From JAVKMO01 sp031539345 (GTDB lineage Bacteria > Bacteroidota > Bacteroidia > Chitinophagales > Chitinophagaceae), in the NCBI GenBank assembly GCA_031539345.1, contig JAVKMO010000027.1, positions 137,687 through 201,686 of the forward strand: 64,000 nucleotides of DNA, written 5' to 3'. The notes under the pieces are model-generated. The model had not been told where the DNA came from. It searched no databases and saw nothing but the letters and a program-made list of their open reading frames with translations. Position numbers and translations under genes: made by a program. How positions within the stretch are numbered: the first letter of the stretch is position 1; each line of letters starts with the position of its first letter. Below, piece after piece: positions 45,291 to 53,785 of this stretch.

Positions 45291-45920
45291 ATGGAGTTGA
45301 TGCTTTCTTTAGACCCTGCTCCACAATACGATACAAAAAAATTATTACAGCAAGTAAAAGGCACCTTGCATTATGTAAAAATTGGACACATACTTGCAGC
45401 ACAAGGCTTTTCACCCTATCAAGAATTATTCCAACACTTTACTCTCTTTTTAGATTTTAAATTTTTGGATATTCCTAACACCGTTGGTACGGCGATTAAA
45501 AACTATAAAGCCATTTTTCCAACTTTAAAATATTATACCATTCATGGTATTGCAGAAGAGGCGATGATAAAAACTTGTGTCAACTACGCTGATGCCATTC
45601 CTTTAAGCGTCATATCTTTGAGCAGTAATACTGCGTCTCAAAATGCTGATATGTTTTTATTTCAAGTAGAACGCAATCGAAAAATGGGGGTTACGCATTT
45701 TGTATGTCCGCCTAATCAAGTCAAAAACATGAAACAACAATTTGGGCAAGACGTTGTTTTATTTGTGCCAGGCATAAGAAACGAAAACCATCAAACCAAT
45801 GACCACTTTAGCACGATTGATGTTGATGCTGCGAAAAAACTCGGAGTTGATTTTGCCATTATGGGCAGACCAATTTTAGAAAGCCCGACCCCTGTAGATT
45901 TAATAAAAAGTCTCCTTTAA
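45291..45920 (+). CDS. pyrF: Orotidine 5'-phosphate decarboxylase
   Basis: 209 residues. Last step of UMP synthesis. The catalytic array is visible in FLDFKFLDIPNTV (D-x-K-x-x-D); the phosphate-gripper end is PGIRNENHQTNDHF then AIMGRPILESPTP. Length fits the short bacterial form. 31 bases after the zinc-ribbon gene and 10 bases before the permease gene. Confidence 0.93.
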   Translation: MELMLSLDPAPQYDTKKLLQQVKGTLHYVKIGHILAAQGFSPYQELFQHFTLFLDFKFLDIPNTVGTAIKNYKAIFPTLKYYTIHGIAEEAMIKTCVNYADAIPLSVISLSSNTASQNADMFLFQVERNRKMGVTHFVCPPNQVKNMKQQFGQDVVLFVPGIRNENHQTNDHFSTIDVDAAKKLGVDFAIMGRPILESPTPVDLIKSLL

Positions 45921-45930
45921 TTCTTTCTTT

Positions 45931-47004
45931 ATGTACAAATTGCTACGACTTAAACCCGTGATGGCAATTATGAAAGCCGATATTTTATCGCTTACAAAAA
46001 ACCCATCTACCATTGTTTTTAATTTAGGCTTTCCCATTATTTTTATTCTCGTATTGGGCTTTATCTCTAATGCAGAAACCTATTTTAAAATTATTGTCGA
46101 TAAAAAAGATAGTGCAACACTTTTTTATCAAACCATTCAACGTAACCCGGCTTTTGTATTAGAAGACAATAACAAAAAAAATGAAGCCGCTTTGCTACAA
46201 GGAAAAATTATTGCAAGGGTTGTTTTGCAGACGAATCAAAATCAACAAACAGAAATTCATTTTACGACGGCAACAAGTGCCATGGATAAATTCCCCTTGT
46301 TTGAAGCCTATTTTAAAAACTACATCAGAGAAGCACTTCCAAACACCAAAGCTGAAACTAACTTTATATTTACAAAAGCCGTTGTCAGTGGCAGAAAATT
46401 TCAACGCATTGATTTTTTATTACCCGGAATGTTAGGATTTTCTTTGCTGAGTGCGGGGCTTTTTAGTGTTGCTTATGCGTTTTTTGGGTTACGTCAAAAC
46501 ATGGTTTTTAAAAGAATGTTTTGCACGCCAGTTTCTAAAACAAGCATTTTATTAGGCTTTTTAAGTAGTCGAATGTTGTTTCAATTTTTCAACTCCATTA
46601 TACTCATTACACTGGGTTATTTTGTCTTTGATTTTACGCTTATACATGGATTGATGACATTTTTTCAACTCATGCTGTTGAGTGTGTTTGGTATGATTTG
46701 TTTTATGAGTTGGGGATTTTTTATTAGCGGGGTCGCTAAAAATGACGCTGTTATACCTGCATTGACAAATATTTTGAGCCTACCTCAATGGTTGCTTGGC
46801 GGGGCATTCTTTTCTAATGAGGGGTTTCCTACGTGGTTAAAAACAATTGCAAATATTTTACCTCTTACCCGATTGAATGATGGATTGAGAAAAATTGCAT
46901 TTGATGGAGCAGATACTTTTGCTCTTTTACCCGACATGGCAGTGATTGCCTTATGGACACTACTCGGGCTTTTTCTGTCTAAAAAATTCTTTAGGTGGGA
47001 GTGA
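45931..47004 (+). CDS. ABC-2-type transporter permease
   Basis: 357 residues. One N-terminal membrane helix (IVFNLGFPIIFILVLGFI), an ~130-residue extracellular loop, then five hydrophobic helices with the LPLTRLNDGLRKIAFDGADT ABC-2 end segment. Same architecture as NatB/YhfQ-like exporters. No ATPase gene is next to it in this window. The final 131 bp are duplicated further on (47723-47853) around an inserted two-gene module. Confidence 0.88.
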   Translation: MYKLLRLKPVMAIMKADILSLTKNPSTIVFNLGFPIIFILVLGFISNAETYFKIIVDKKDSATLFYQTIQRNPAFVLEDNNKKNEAALLQGKIIARVVLQTNQNQQTEIHFTTATSAMDKFPLFEAYFKNYIREALPNTKAETNFIFTKAVVSGRKFQRIDFLLPGMLGFSLLSAGLFSVAYAFFGLRQNMVFKRMFCTPVSKTSILLGFLSSRMLFQFFNSIILITLGYFVFDFTLIHGLMTFFQLMLLSVFGMICFMSWGFFISGVAKNDAVIPALTNILSLPQWLLGGAFFSNEGFPTWLKTIANILPLTRLNDGLRKIAFDGADTFALLPDMAVIALWTLLGLFLSKKFFRWE

Positions 47005-47008
47005 TGAA
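46878..47008 (+). repeat. Direct repeat, copy 1 (131 bp, permease 3' end)
   Basis: Last ~42 codons of the permease gene including its stop. Identical to 47723-47853 except at three positions (GGAGC/GGATC, CCCGAC/CCAGAC, GGGCTT/GGACTT). Together the copies bracket 714 bp of inserted DNA. Confidence 0.97.
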
Positions 47009-47037
47009 CTATGTTTATCATCTCTAATTGCTATCGC

Positions 47038-47211
47038 CTATATTGTTGCTGATTTTGTATCCTTAAAATTAGGTACACCTGCTTTCTTTAGAATCTTTTT
47101 TGCTTTTTCCATTTTTTTTGGAAATAAGTCTTTCTCTCTAAACTGCTCTAAACTTTTGTCAAAAGCAATAATTGGCAATTTTGAATTATTCAATTTTTCT
47201 ATTGTTGTCAT
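47038..47211 (-). CDS. Small protein of 57 residues, likely partner of the upstream gene
   Basis: Start ATG at 47211, stop TAG at 47038-47040; too short to be noticed in most scans. Sequence begins MTTIEKLNNSKLPIIAFDKS and continues with LFPKKMEKAKKILKKAGVPN, a short basic helical protein. It starts 8 bases after the stop of the 150-residue gene and is therefore almost certainly in the same transcript. From memory, a short protein of this kind often accompanies the larger partner in Bacteroidota, an arrangement like toxin-antitoxin modules. Confidence 0.7.
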   Translation of the reverse strand: MTTIEKLNNSKLPIIAFDKSLEQFREKDLFPKKMEKAKKILKKAGVPNFKDTKSATI

Positions 47212-47219
47212 ACGATAAA

Positions 47220-47672
47220 TTATAACTTTTTTTTTTTTACGATAAATGCTTCATAATCCTCTCCTGCAATAAATTCTTCCCAAAGATTGTTATCAATCCT
47301 TAAACCAAAAACTTCAAAATCTACTTTTATCTCCTCTAAGTTATTCGTAATTCCCATGCGATATAAACGCGTCCTGACGCTGTTGTTTCCTGTTGCAAAT
47401 ACAAGTGCGTCTGGATATTTTTCGGTAAAAGCGTAAACTGTTGAAGCTACTGTTGCTAAAACTTTTAGACTGTCTCCGTTATTTGTGATTGTTTCATCAT
47501 CGATTGTTTGTGTCTCTGCATTATAGTCTCCAAAACCAAGATTGTAAATATTACCTTCTCCAGTATGTGAAAAAACAACCATCTTTTTAATAACTCCTTT
47601 TATACCTTCACTATAAAACGAGTAAATCTTAAACTCTTCTTCTGATTTATAAAAATATTTTGTTCTGTTCAT
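47220..47672 (-). CDS. DUF6934-like protein, larger member of a two-gene module
   Basis: 150 residues. Conserved-looking core IKKMVVFSHTGEGNIYNLGF, GDYNAETQTIDDETITNNGD, LKVLATVASTVYAFTEKYPD, then ATGNNSVRTRLYRMGI and a basic tail IVKKKKL. I associate this pattern with a small Bacteroidota domain of unknown function (DUF6934, possibly DUF6169); the number is from memory. TxxRTRLYR suggests nucleic-acid or nucleotide binding. It is the first gene of a two-gene minus-strand operon inserted between the duplicated permease ends. Confidence 0.8.
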   Translation of the reverse strand: MNRTKYFYKSEEEFKIYSFYSEGIKGVIKKMVVFSHTGEGNIYNLGFGDYNAETQTIDDETITNNGDSLKVLATVASTVYAFTEKYPDALVFATGNNSVRTRLYRMGITNNLEEIKVDFEVFGLRIDNNLWEEFIAGEDYEAFIVKKKKL

Positions 47673-47684
47673 TCATTTTTTGAC

Positions 47685-47692
47685 CAAATATA
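47685..47692 (-). promoter_or_regulatory. -7 element of the two-gene module promoter
   Basis: On the minus strand this reads TATATTTG, a perfect TAnnTTTG element, 12 bases before the ATG at 47672. A T-rich -33 region lies about 23 bases further upstream. The insert thus carries its own promoter. Confidence 0.5.
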
Positions 47693-47722
47693 GTCACTCA
47701 ATTGGTATTGTTTTTAAAAAGG

Positions 47723-47853
47723 TGATGGATTGAGAAAAATTGCATTTGATGGATCAGATACTTTTGCTCTTTTACCAGACATGGCAGTGATTGCCTTATG
47801 GACACTACTCGGACTTTTTCTGTCTAAAAAATTCTTTAGGTGGGAGTGATGAA
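47723..47853 (+). repeat. Direct repeat, copy 2 (131 bp, orphan permease 3' end)
   Basis: Second copy of the permease 3' end with three differences. It does not continue any reading frame from the left and is a remnant of the duplication. Confidence 0.97.
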
Positions 47854-47868
47854 TCCTATATTCTTGCT

Positions 47869-48495
47869 TTATGATTTCAAGCTCTTCACTTTTTCGGCGG
47901 TAATAATTTGGTTGCTTTCTATAACCTTAACTGTCGGAGAGTTTGAAAATTGAAATGTTTTTAGTTCTTTAATTAAGTCATTAAACTCTGTGCTTGTAGC
48001 AACAACAACATTATCAAGTCCAATGACATCACCACTTTTTATTTTTTCTTTTACGCTTTTTGCTTCATTTTCTTCAAGTGTAACTAAATAACTCAATGCT
48101 TTCCTATGGACGTATTTTAAGGCAATAGCTTCTAAATCAGCTTGTTTGTAACGTTCTCTTAAACTTGTCTTTGCTGAAATAAAAATTGGACCACGTTCTA
48201 CTGTGTAAAACATTAAGTCATAAATTACATTTGGAACAAAAGCAACTTTTGCACTTAAATACAATGGTAATAATCCTTCACGGACAAATAGTGTTGCTAA
48301 AATGTATTCAAATATTTTTCCGTTCAGATTGTTGTTACTTTCTTGATGATGCTTAAAAGCATTCCAATAAGTAGTTACATAATCTGTGGGGTTTTCGTAC
48401 TTTAATTGTCTGAAATCAGCAAATAAAGAATCAAAAACTATTTCAGCTTTATTGTCTTTTCCAACTGTTATTCCTAAATTGTTTAATTGATTCAT
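47869..48495 (-). CDS. Putative type II restriction endonuclease
   Basis: 208 residues. It overlaps the end of the cytosine methyltransferase gene by four bases (ATGA), the usual coupling of a restriction-modification pair. A PD-(D/E)xK-like core can be made out: NGKIFEYILATLFV (Glu), NVIYDLMFYT (Asp) and GPIFISAKTSLRERY (S-A-K for E-x-K), with the conserved helix and strand order. The recognition site is unknown; the methyltransferase resembles the GGNNCC-type (NlaIV/NgoBV) group, which is only a guess. Confidence 0.75.
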   Translation of the reverse strand: MNQLNNLGITVGKDNKAEIVFDSLFADFRQLKYENPTDYVTTYWNAFKHHQESNNNLNGKIFEYILATLFVREGLLPLYLSAKVAFVPNVIYDLMFYTVERGPIFISAKTSLRERYKQADLEAIALKYVHRKALSYLVTLEENEAKSVKEKIKSGDVIGLDNVVVATSTEFNDLIKELKTFQFSNSPTVKVIESNQIITAEKVKSLKS

Positions 48496-49790
48496 TCGTC
48501 TAATATGAGTTCTAAAATTTTTTTTGCAGTTGCTTGAATTGCAGGAACAGCAACAGAGTTGCCAAACTGTTTATAGGCAGAAGCGTCGGCAACTGGAATA
48601 ATATATTGATCTGGAAATCCTTGTAATCTTGCCCATTCTCTTGGTGTCATTTTACGAATGCCGTCTCTATTGACCGTACCTTTGATATGTGTCGTAGGAG
48701 TAAAATCTGTAATTCTTTTGTCTAAAACTAAATTTCGTTCTCTTCCCATTCCGCCAACTACAATAGCGTTTGCAATTCCATGGTCTGAAATAATTTCATA
48801 TCCAAAGCCATTCCCTTTTCCTTCGTGTCTTGCTTTATGATTTATCAGAGTTTGAATATATTGAGTAGATAAATAGTATTTCGTTGGAACTACCTTTTCT
48901 TCTTTAATATCGGCAAATTTCACTTTGTTCTTTGTTGGTTTTGGATATTCAAAATTTGAAACACTGATGTCTTTTCTAAACCCAACAATATAAATTCTTT
49001 CTCTGTTTTGAGGCACCCCAAACTCTTTTGCATTGATGATTTGTGGTTCAGGAACATAATATCCTAAATCATTTCGCAATACATTTAAAATTGTTGCCAA
49101 AGTTAGTCCTTTGTCGTGGCTTCGTAACCCTTTTACGTTTTCAAGAAATATGGCTTTGGGTTTATGTTTTTGAATAATTTCTGCAACGTCAAAAAATAAA
49201 GTTCCTCTTGTGTCGTCAAACCCCCCACGTTTTCCTGCAATAGAAAATGCTTGGCAAGGAAAACCAGCACATAAAACGTCAAATTCTTTTGGTATGTAAC
49301 TTTTAATATGCGACTTTGTAATATCCCCAAAAGGAACCTCGCCAAAATTTGCTTGATAGGTTCTTTGAGCTTCTTTGTCCCATTCACTAGTGAAAACACA
49401 TTTTCCACCAAGGTTTTGCATTGCGATTCTAAAACCACCAATTCCTGCAAATAGGTCAATGAATTTGAATTTGTAATTGTCGGGTGTTGGGAATGGAACA
49501 TTCTCAACTTCAAAAAGTAATTGTTGCAAAGCATCTTCTGCGACTATTGAAATATTTTCGTCTTCAATTTTATATTCAACGTATTCTTTTAATACTTTCA
49601 AAGCATCTTTTTTGTAATGCTTTGAAACGCCGTTTTGAATATTATGAAGATAATGAGTCAAAATAGCTTTGCTGTCTTCAGAAGGCTCAACAAGTCGAAT
49701 TTGGAATCGTTTTCCATCTAATTCGTTAATGCTAATTTGCTCTTTTAATGTCATTTTTATCGTTAAAAATTCAGTCCGTAATTCAGTCAT
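48492..49790 (-). CDS. DNA (cytosine-5) methyltransferase
   Basis: 432 residues. All landmarks of a C5 methyltransferase appear in order: motif I FIDLFAGIGGFRIA (residues ~110-122), motif IV GFPCQAFS with catalytic Cys179, ENVKG (motif VI), QNRERIYIVGFR (VIII), a target-recognition region with YYLSTQYIQTLINHKARHEG and NAIVVGGMGRERN, and motif X FGNSVAVPAIQA. An ~105-residue N-terminal extension of unknown role precedes motif I; an alternative start is the ATG at 49754. Pairs with the restriction gene downstream. Confidence 0.95.
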   Translation of the reverse strand: MTELRTEFLTIKMTLKEQISINELDGKRFQIRLVEPSEDSKAILTHYLHNIQNGVSKHYKKDALKVLKEYVEYKIEDENISIVAEDALQQLLFEVENVPFPTPDNYKFKFIDLFAGIGGFRIAMQNLGGKCVFTSEWDKEAQRTYQANFGEVPFGDITKSHIKSYIPKEFDVLCAGFPCQAFSIAGKRGGFDDTRGTLFFDVAEIIQKHKPKAIFLENVKGLRSHDKGLTLATILNVLRNDLGYYVPEPQIINAKEFGVPQNRERIYIVGFRKDISVSNFEYPKPTKNKVKFADIKEEKVVPTKYYLSTQYIQTLINHKARHEGKGNGFGYEIISDHGIANAIVVGGMGRERNLVLDKRITDFTPTTHIKGTVNRDGIRKMTPREWARLQGFPDQYIIPVADASAYKQFGNSVAVPAIQATAKKILELILDE

Positions 49791-49882
49791 TATTATGACA
49801 ACAAATCAAATTGATTGCTGTGTTCAATGTTTGCTGGATGTATCAGAGAATAACCGATAACAAATTCTTCATAAAACAAGTG

Positions 49883-49968
49883 TGCCCAAGGCGGGACTTG
49901 AACCCGCACAAACGTTTCGGTTTACAGGATTTTAAGTCCTGCGTGTCTACCAATTTCACCACCTGGGC
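49883..49968 (-). tRNA. tRNA-Leu (anticodon TAA)
   Basis: 86 bases on the minus strand with a long variable arm. Acceptor GCCCAGG/CTTGGGC, anticodon loop CTTAAAA, T-arm GGTTCAAGTCC. The 3' end of the gene faces the restriction-modification genes. Confidence 0.97.
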
Positions 49969-49992
49969 AACAATGTTAAAGAACTCTTTATG

Positions 49993-50065
49993 AGCGAGAG
50001 ACCGGGCTCGAACCGGCCACCTCGACCTTGGCAAGGTCGCGCTCTACCAAATGAGCTACTCTCGC
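49993..50065 (-). tRNA. tRNA-Gly (anticodon GCC)
   Basis: 73 bases on the minus strand. Acceptor GCGAGAG/CTCTCGC, D-arm AGCTCATTTGG, anticodon loop TTGCCAA, T-arm GGTTCGAGCCC. 24 bases upstream of tRNA-Leu, so probably one transcript. Confidence 0.97.
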
Positions 50066-50077
50066 ATAAAATTTGTG

Positions 50078-50308
50078 TTATTTGTATTGAGGTGAATACA
50101 AACTGCTTTCGTTAATTTTTACGGTTGGTTTTTGAAATCTAAAAGTATATAATGTATAACAGGCAACAAATATAAAGGTAAGTATAGATAGACCTTTCAG
50201 ATAAAATAAAAATCGTGAACTATCTACTTTATTATTCCAAGCATCAGAACGTATTGCAACGTTTCTGTTTTCTGCGTTAAGTTGTTCTAATAAGGTTTTA
50301 TCTATCAT
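50078..50308 (-). CDS. Small single-pass membrane protein
   Basis: 76 residues. A polar N-terminus is followed by one strong transmembrane helix (FLFYLKGLSILTFIFVACYT) and a short polar tail. It ends 12 bases before tRNA-Gly on the same strand, so the three may be co-transcribed. No family known. Confidence 0.6.
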   Translation of the reverse strand: MIDKTLLEQLNAENRNVAIRSDAWNNKVDSSRFLFYLKGLSILTFIFVACYTLYTFRFQKPTVKINESSLYSPQYK

Positions 50309-50446
50309 ACAATTTGAATTTTTGATGTGGTGAAGAGCATCTCAAAACGGAGTGCGAATGTAAAAGGATTTCATGCCCAGCCAAATATTTTTCCTAAGAC
50401 AATTTGTTATTGGTTTGTTTGTATTCTTGTCAAAAAAAATAGCAGT

Positions 50447-51088
50447 ATGGAAAACATCATTTTTGTTTCTGGTATTGGAACAGGCATTGGAAAAACTTTT
50501 ATGAGTAGTTTATTGGTCAATGCGTTAAAAGCACATTATTGGAAACCCATTCAGGCTGGAACAAGTAGCCGTGATATTGATTTTTTACAACAGCATCATT
50601 TTTATGATGGCGTTTTATATCCAGAAACTTATGTGTTGCAATCAGCAGAATCACCGCACCGTGCCGCACAAAAAGAAAACATTGTTATTGATATAGACAA
50701 AATCAAAAAGGATTTTATTGCTATTAAAAAAGAAATGAAGAAAGATGATGTGCTGATAATAGAAGGTGCTGGTGGATTGTTGTCGCCTGTGAATGATGAA
50801 GAACAAAATTTACATTTAATACAACAATTAAACGTGCCTGTATTATTAGTTAGTCAAAATTATTTGGGTAGTATCAATCATTCTTTATTAAGCAGTAGTG
50901 CATTGCAAACCCATAAAATAAAGTGCATTGGTTGGGCATTTAATGGAGATGTGGCAGGATATGAAGATGATATTGTACGTTGGTCTGGGTTACAAAAATT
51001 GTTTTCTGTTCCTTTCATGCAAACTTATCCTTCTCCCCAAAATGAAATCTTTGAACATATTTTATTGCGTATGAAAAAGGTGCAATAA
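50447..51088 (+). CDS. bioD: Dethiobiotin synthetase
   Basis: 213 residues from the ATG at 50447. Penultimate step of biotin synthesis (carboxylation of DAPA). P-loop VSGIGTGIGKTF, then YWKPIQAGTSSRD and the Mg-binding EGAGGLLSPVND are typical. The open frame extends upstream to a GTG at 50327 but that adds 40 residues the family does not have. No other bio genes nearby. Convergent with trpS. Confidence 0.94.
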   Translation: MENIIFVSGIGTGIGKTFMSSLLVNALKAHYWKPIQAGTSSRDIDFLQQHHFYDGVLYPETYVLQSAESPHRAAQKENIVIDIDKIKKDFIAIKKEMKKDDVLIIEGAGGLLSPVNDEEQNLHLIQQLNVPVLLVSQNYLGSINHSLLSSSALQTHKIKCIGWAFNGDVAGYEDDIVRWSGLQKLFSVPFMQTYPSPQNEIFEHILLRMKKVQ

Positions 51089-51101
51089 CGTTGATGTCAA
51101 T

Positions 51102-52106
51102 TTAATTTTTATGACGAGGCAGACCGATTAACTCTCTGATTTCTCTTAGGGTTTCTTTCGCAATTTTTCTGGCTTGATAGCTCATTTCATACACTTGTTC
51201 TTCAAGCATTTTTGCATTATTTTTTAGCTCTGCTCTACGTGTAATAAATGTTTTAGATAGTTCGACTAAATGATGTGCAACTTGTTCTTTCAATTCAGAA
51301 TATTTCAACGTGTCAGCATGATAATTTGTCATCAACGCATCGTGTGTTTGCATTGCATTGCACGCTTTTAATAATTCAAATAGATTGCTAACGCCAGCAC
51401 TCATTTCCGTGCTTGTTTGGCCCGTGTCTGTAACTGCAGTTTTTATTTTTTTTCTGATGCTCGCTTCTTCTTCAAACAAACGAACAACGTGTTGGTCGCC
51501 CAGAGACTTACTCATTTTTTTTGTTGGGTCAGCAAGAGAAAGAAGTTTAGGCACGTCTGTAAATAAGGCTTTTGGGGCTTTAAAAAATTCTCCGTGTTGA
51601 TGATTAAATCGCTGTGAAATATTGCGAGAAAGTTCAAGATGTTGCTCTTGGTCTTTTCCAACAGGTACAAATTCTGCTCGATAAATTAAAATATCAGCTG
51701 CTTGTAAAACAGGATACGTAAACAAACCCACAGAGACAATATTCCCTTTTTCTTGCATTTTTTCACTTTCTGATTTGTCTTTAAACTGTGTCATGCGCTG
51801 CAATTCTCCGTATGAACAAAAGCAACTTAATATCCAATTTAATTCAGCGTGTTCTGGCACAAGAGATTGAATAAACAAAATTGACTTTTGAGGGTCAATA
51901 CCACATGCCAATAAGTCAATCGTCATATTCATTGTGTTATTTATCAGCTCTTTCGGTTCATACGGCATAGACATGGCGTGATAATCAACGACACCATAAA
52001 TACATTGATATTGTTCTTGTAGCGCAACCCAATTTTTGACCGCACCAAAATAATTACCAAAGTGCATTTCACTCGTTGGTTGTATGCAGGATAATACTTT
52101 ACTCAT
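51102..52106 (-). CDS. trpS: Tryptophan-tRNA ligase
   Basis: 334 residues. Class I synthetase: CIQPTSEMHFGNYFGA (HIGH equivalent), PVLQAADILIYRAEFVPVGKDQEQH and KKMSKSLGDQ. Full length compared with the bacterial enzyme. Confidence 0.97.
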   Translation of the reverse strand: MSKVLSCIQPTSEMHFGNYFGAVKNWVALQEQYQCIYGVVDYHAMSMPYEPKELINNTMNMTIDLLACGIDPQKSILFIQSLVPEHAELNWILSCFCSYGELQRMTQFKDKSESEKMQEKGNIVSVGLFTYPVLQAADILIYRAEFVPVGKDQEQHLELSRNISQRFNHQHGEFFKAPKALFTDVPKLLSLADPTKKMSKSLGDQHVVRLFEEEASIRKKIKTAVTDTGQTSTEMSAGVSNLFELLKACNAMQTHDALMTNYHADTLKYSELKEQVAHHLVELSKTFITRRAELKNNAKMLEEQVYEMSYQARKIAKETLREIRELIGLPRHKN

Positions 52107-52345
52107 TTTCTGACTGTTTGATGTGTAATAATTTCTTAAAGCATTCGTCTTAAAAATAAACGCGTGAAGCTATTTTTTTCTTTCATGCAGATTAAAACGA
52201 TACGCCATTAAAGTTGAAAAATCAGTTGTCTAAAAAATGTTTTGAATATCTTTACTCGCGTCGATTTTTATTTTGAGAACAATAACAAAGTTTCTTGTAA
52301 AAATCATTTGTTGGTGTTTTTTTAACTAATAAGAGTTTTAGTATC

Positions 52346-53743
52346 GTGAAAATTTTAAACAATATTCTTGTCGAAGAACTTGCTGCAGAAGGAAAATCTA
52401 TTTTTAAGTATGAAGGTAAAGTGTTTTTTATCCAGCACGTCATTCCTGGAGACATTATTACAGCACAGATTATTAAGAGTAAAAAAAAATGGGGTGAAGC
52501 AAATTTGATTTCCATTGAACAAAATTCGCCGAATCGTCAAAAACCTTTTTGTCAGCATTTTCAAATTTGTGGTGGATGCAAATGGCAGATGTTACCTTAT
52601 CAAGAACAATTTTTGTATAAACAAAAAGAAGTGTTTGAAGCATTTAAACGCATTGGTAAAATTGACACTTTGACTATTCAACCCATATTGATACCAGCCG
52701 AACAGAATACTCATTACAGAAACAAATTAGAATTTGCGTTTAGTAACAAAACTTTTTTGGACAAAGAAATTTTGAGCGATAAAAATATTTCAACGTTTCA
52801 ACCTGCTTTAGGGTTTCATACAAATAGAATTTTTGATAAAATTATTCCCATAAAAAAATGTCATTTGATGGACGATGAACACAATGCCATTCGTAATGCA
52901 TTGTTTGATTTTTGTGTTCAGAATGATTTTTCGTTTTTTGATAGAAGAACGCATTTGGGGTTGATGAGAAATGTGATGCTTCGATTTTCTTCTCAACATG
53001 AAATTTTGGTCAATGTTATTTTTGGAGAGAACAATATGTTGCAAATAGAACAAGTGATGAATTTTTTAGGCAAAACTTTTCCTGCCATTACTTCGTTGTT
53101 TTACACGATAAATCAAAAACTGAATGATACGATTTATGACTTAACGCCTGTTTTATTTAAGGGCAAAGCACATATTGTAGAAAAGTTAAAACACGTTGAT
53201 TTTGAAATTGGACCAAAATCTTTTTTTCAAACCAATACCCAACAAGCAGAAAATTTATACCAACAAATCAAAAATTATATTCAACCTTCTGGGTATGAAA
53301 AAGTGTTGGATTTGTATTGTGGCGTTGGTTCGATTGGCATTTTTTTGAGCCGATATGTACAACAAATATTAGGCGTAGAACTTGTTGCTGAAGCCATTGA
53401 AGACGCAAAACGTAATGCTGTTCGCAATCAAATTGCCAACATTGATTTTGTTCAAGGGGATATAGAAAAAATGGTGAAGCAACATTATTTTGAAAGTATT
53501 TCTTTTCAGCCCGATGTTGTAATTGTTGACCCTCCGCGCAATGGATTGTCGCCACAAGTGATTGATGCAATTGTTGCCCTTCGTGCAAAAACAATAATTT
53601 ATGTGAGTTGTAATGCCGCAACACAAGCACGAGACATGGACTTGTTACGCATGAATTATGAGCTTAAAAACCTCAGCATTGTAGATATGTTTCCACATAC
53701 ACACCATATTGAAACGATAGCAGAATTGAAGAGAATTGATTAA
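52346..53743 (+). CDS. rlmD: 23S rRNA (uracil-C5)-methyltransferase, RlmD/RumA type
   Basis: 465 residues. TRAM-like N-terminus, then a [4Fe-4S] cluster motif with Cys69, Cys75, Cys78 (CQHFQICGGC), SAM-binding DLYCGVGSIGIFLS and catalytic VDPPRNG plus YVSCNAATQARD (nucleophilic Cys). The start is GTG at 52346; the frame is open back to a TAA at 52298 but holds no ATG in front of this conserved N-terminus. Confidence 0.94.
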   Translation: MKILNNILVEELAAEGKSIFKYEGKVFFIQHVIPGDIITAQIIKSKKKWGEANLISIEQNSPNRQKPFCQHFQICGGCKWQMLPYQEQFLYKQKEVFEAFKRIGKIDTLTIQPILIPAEQNTHYRNKLEFAFSNKTFLDKEILSDKNISTFQPALGFHTNRIFDKIIPIKKCHLMDDEHNAIRNALFDFCVQNDFSFFDRRTHLGLMRNVMLRFSSQHEILVNVIFGENNMLQIEQVMNFLGKTFPAITSLFYTINQKLNDTIYDLTPVLFKGKAHIVEKLKHVDFEIGPKSFFQTNTQQAENLYQQIKNYIQPSGYEKVLDLYCGVGSIGIFLSRYVQQILGVELVAEAIEDAKRNAVRNQIANIDFVQGDIEKMVKQHYFESISFQPDVVIVDPPRNGLSPQVIDAIVALRAKTIIYVSCNAATQARDMDLLRMNYELKNLSIVDMFPHTHHIETIAELKRID

Positions 53744-53785
53744 CTACCAAATGAACTTTTTATTGAAGACTGTATGCTCCAAGTT

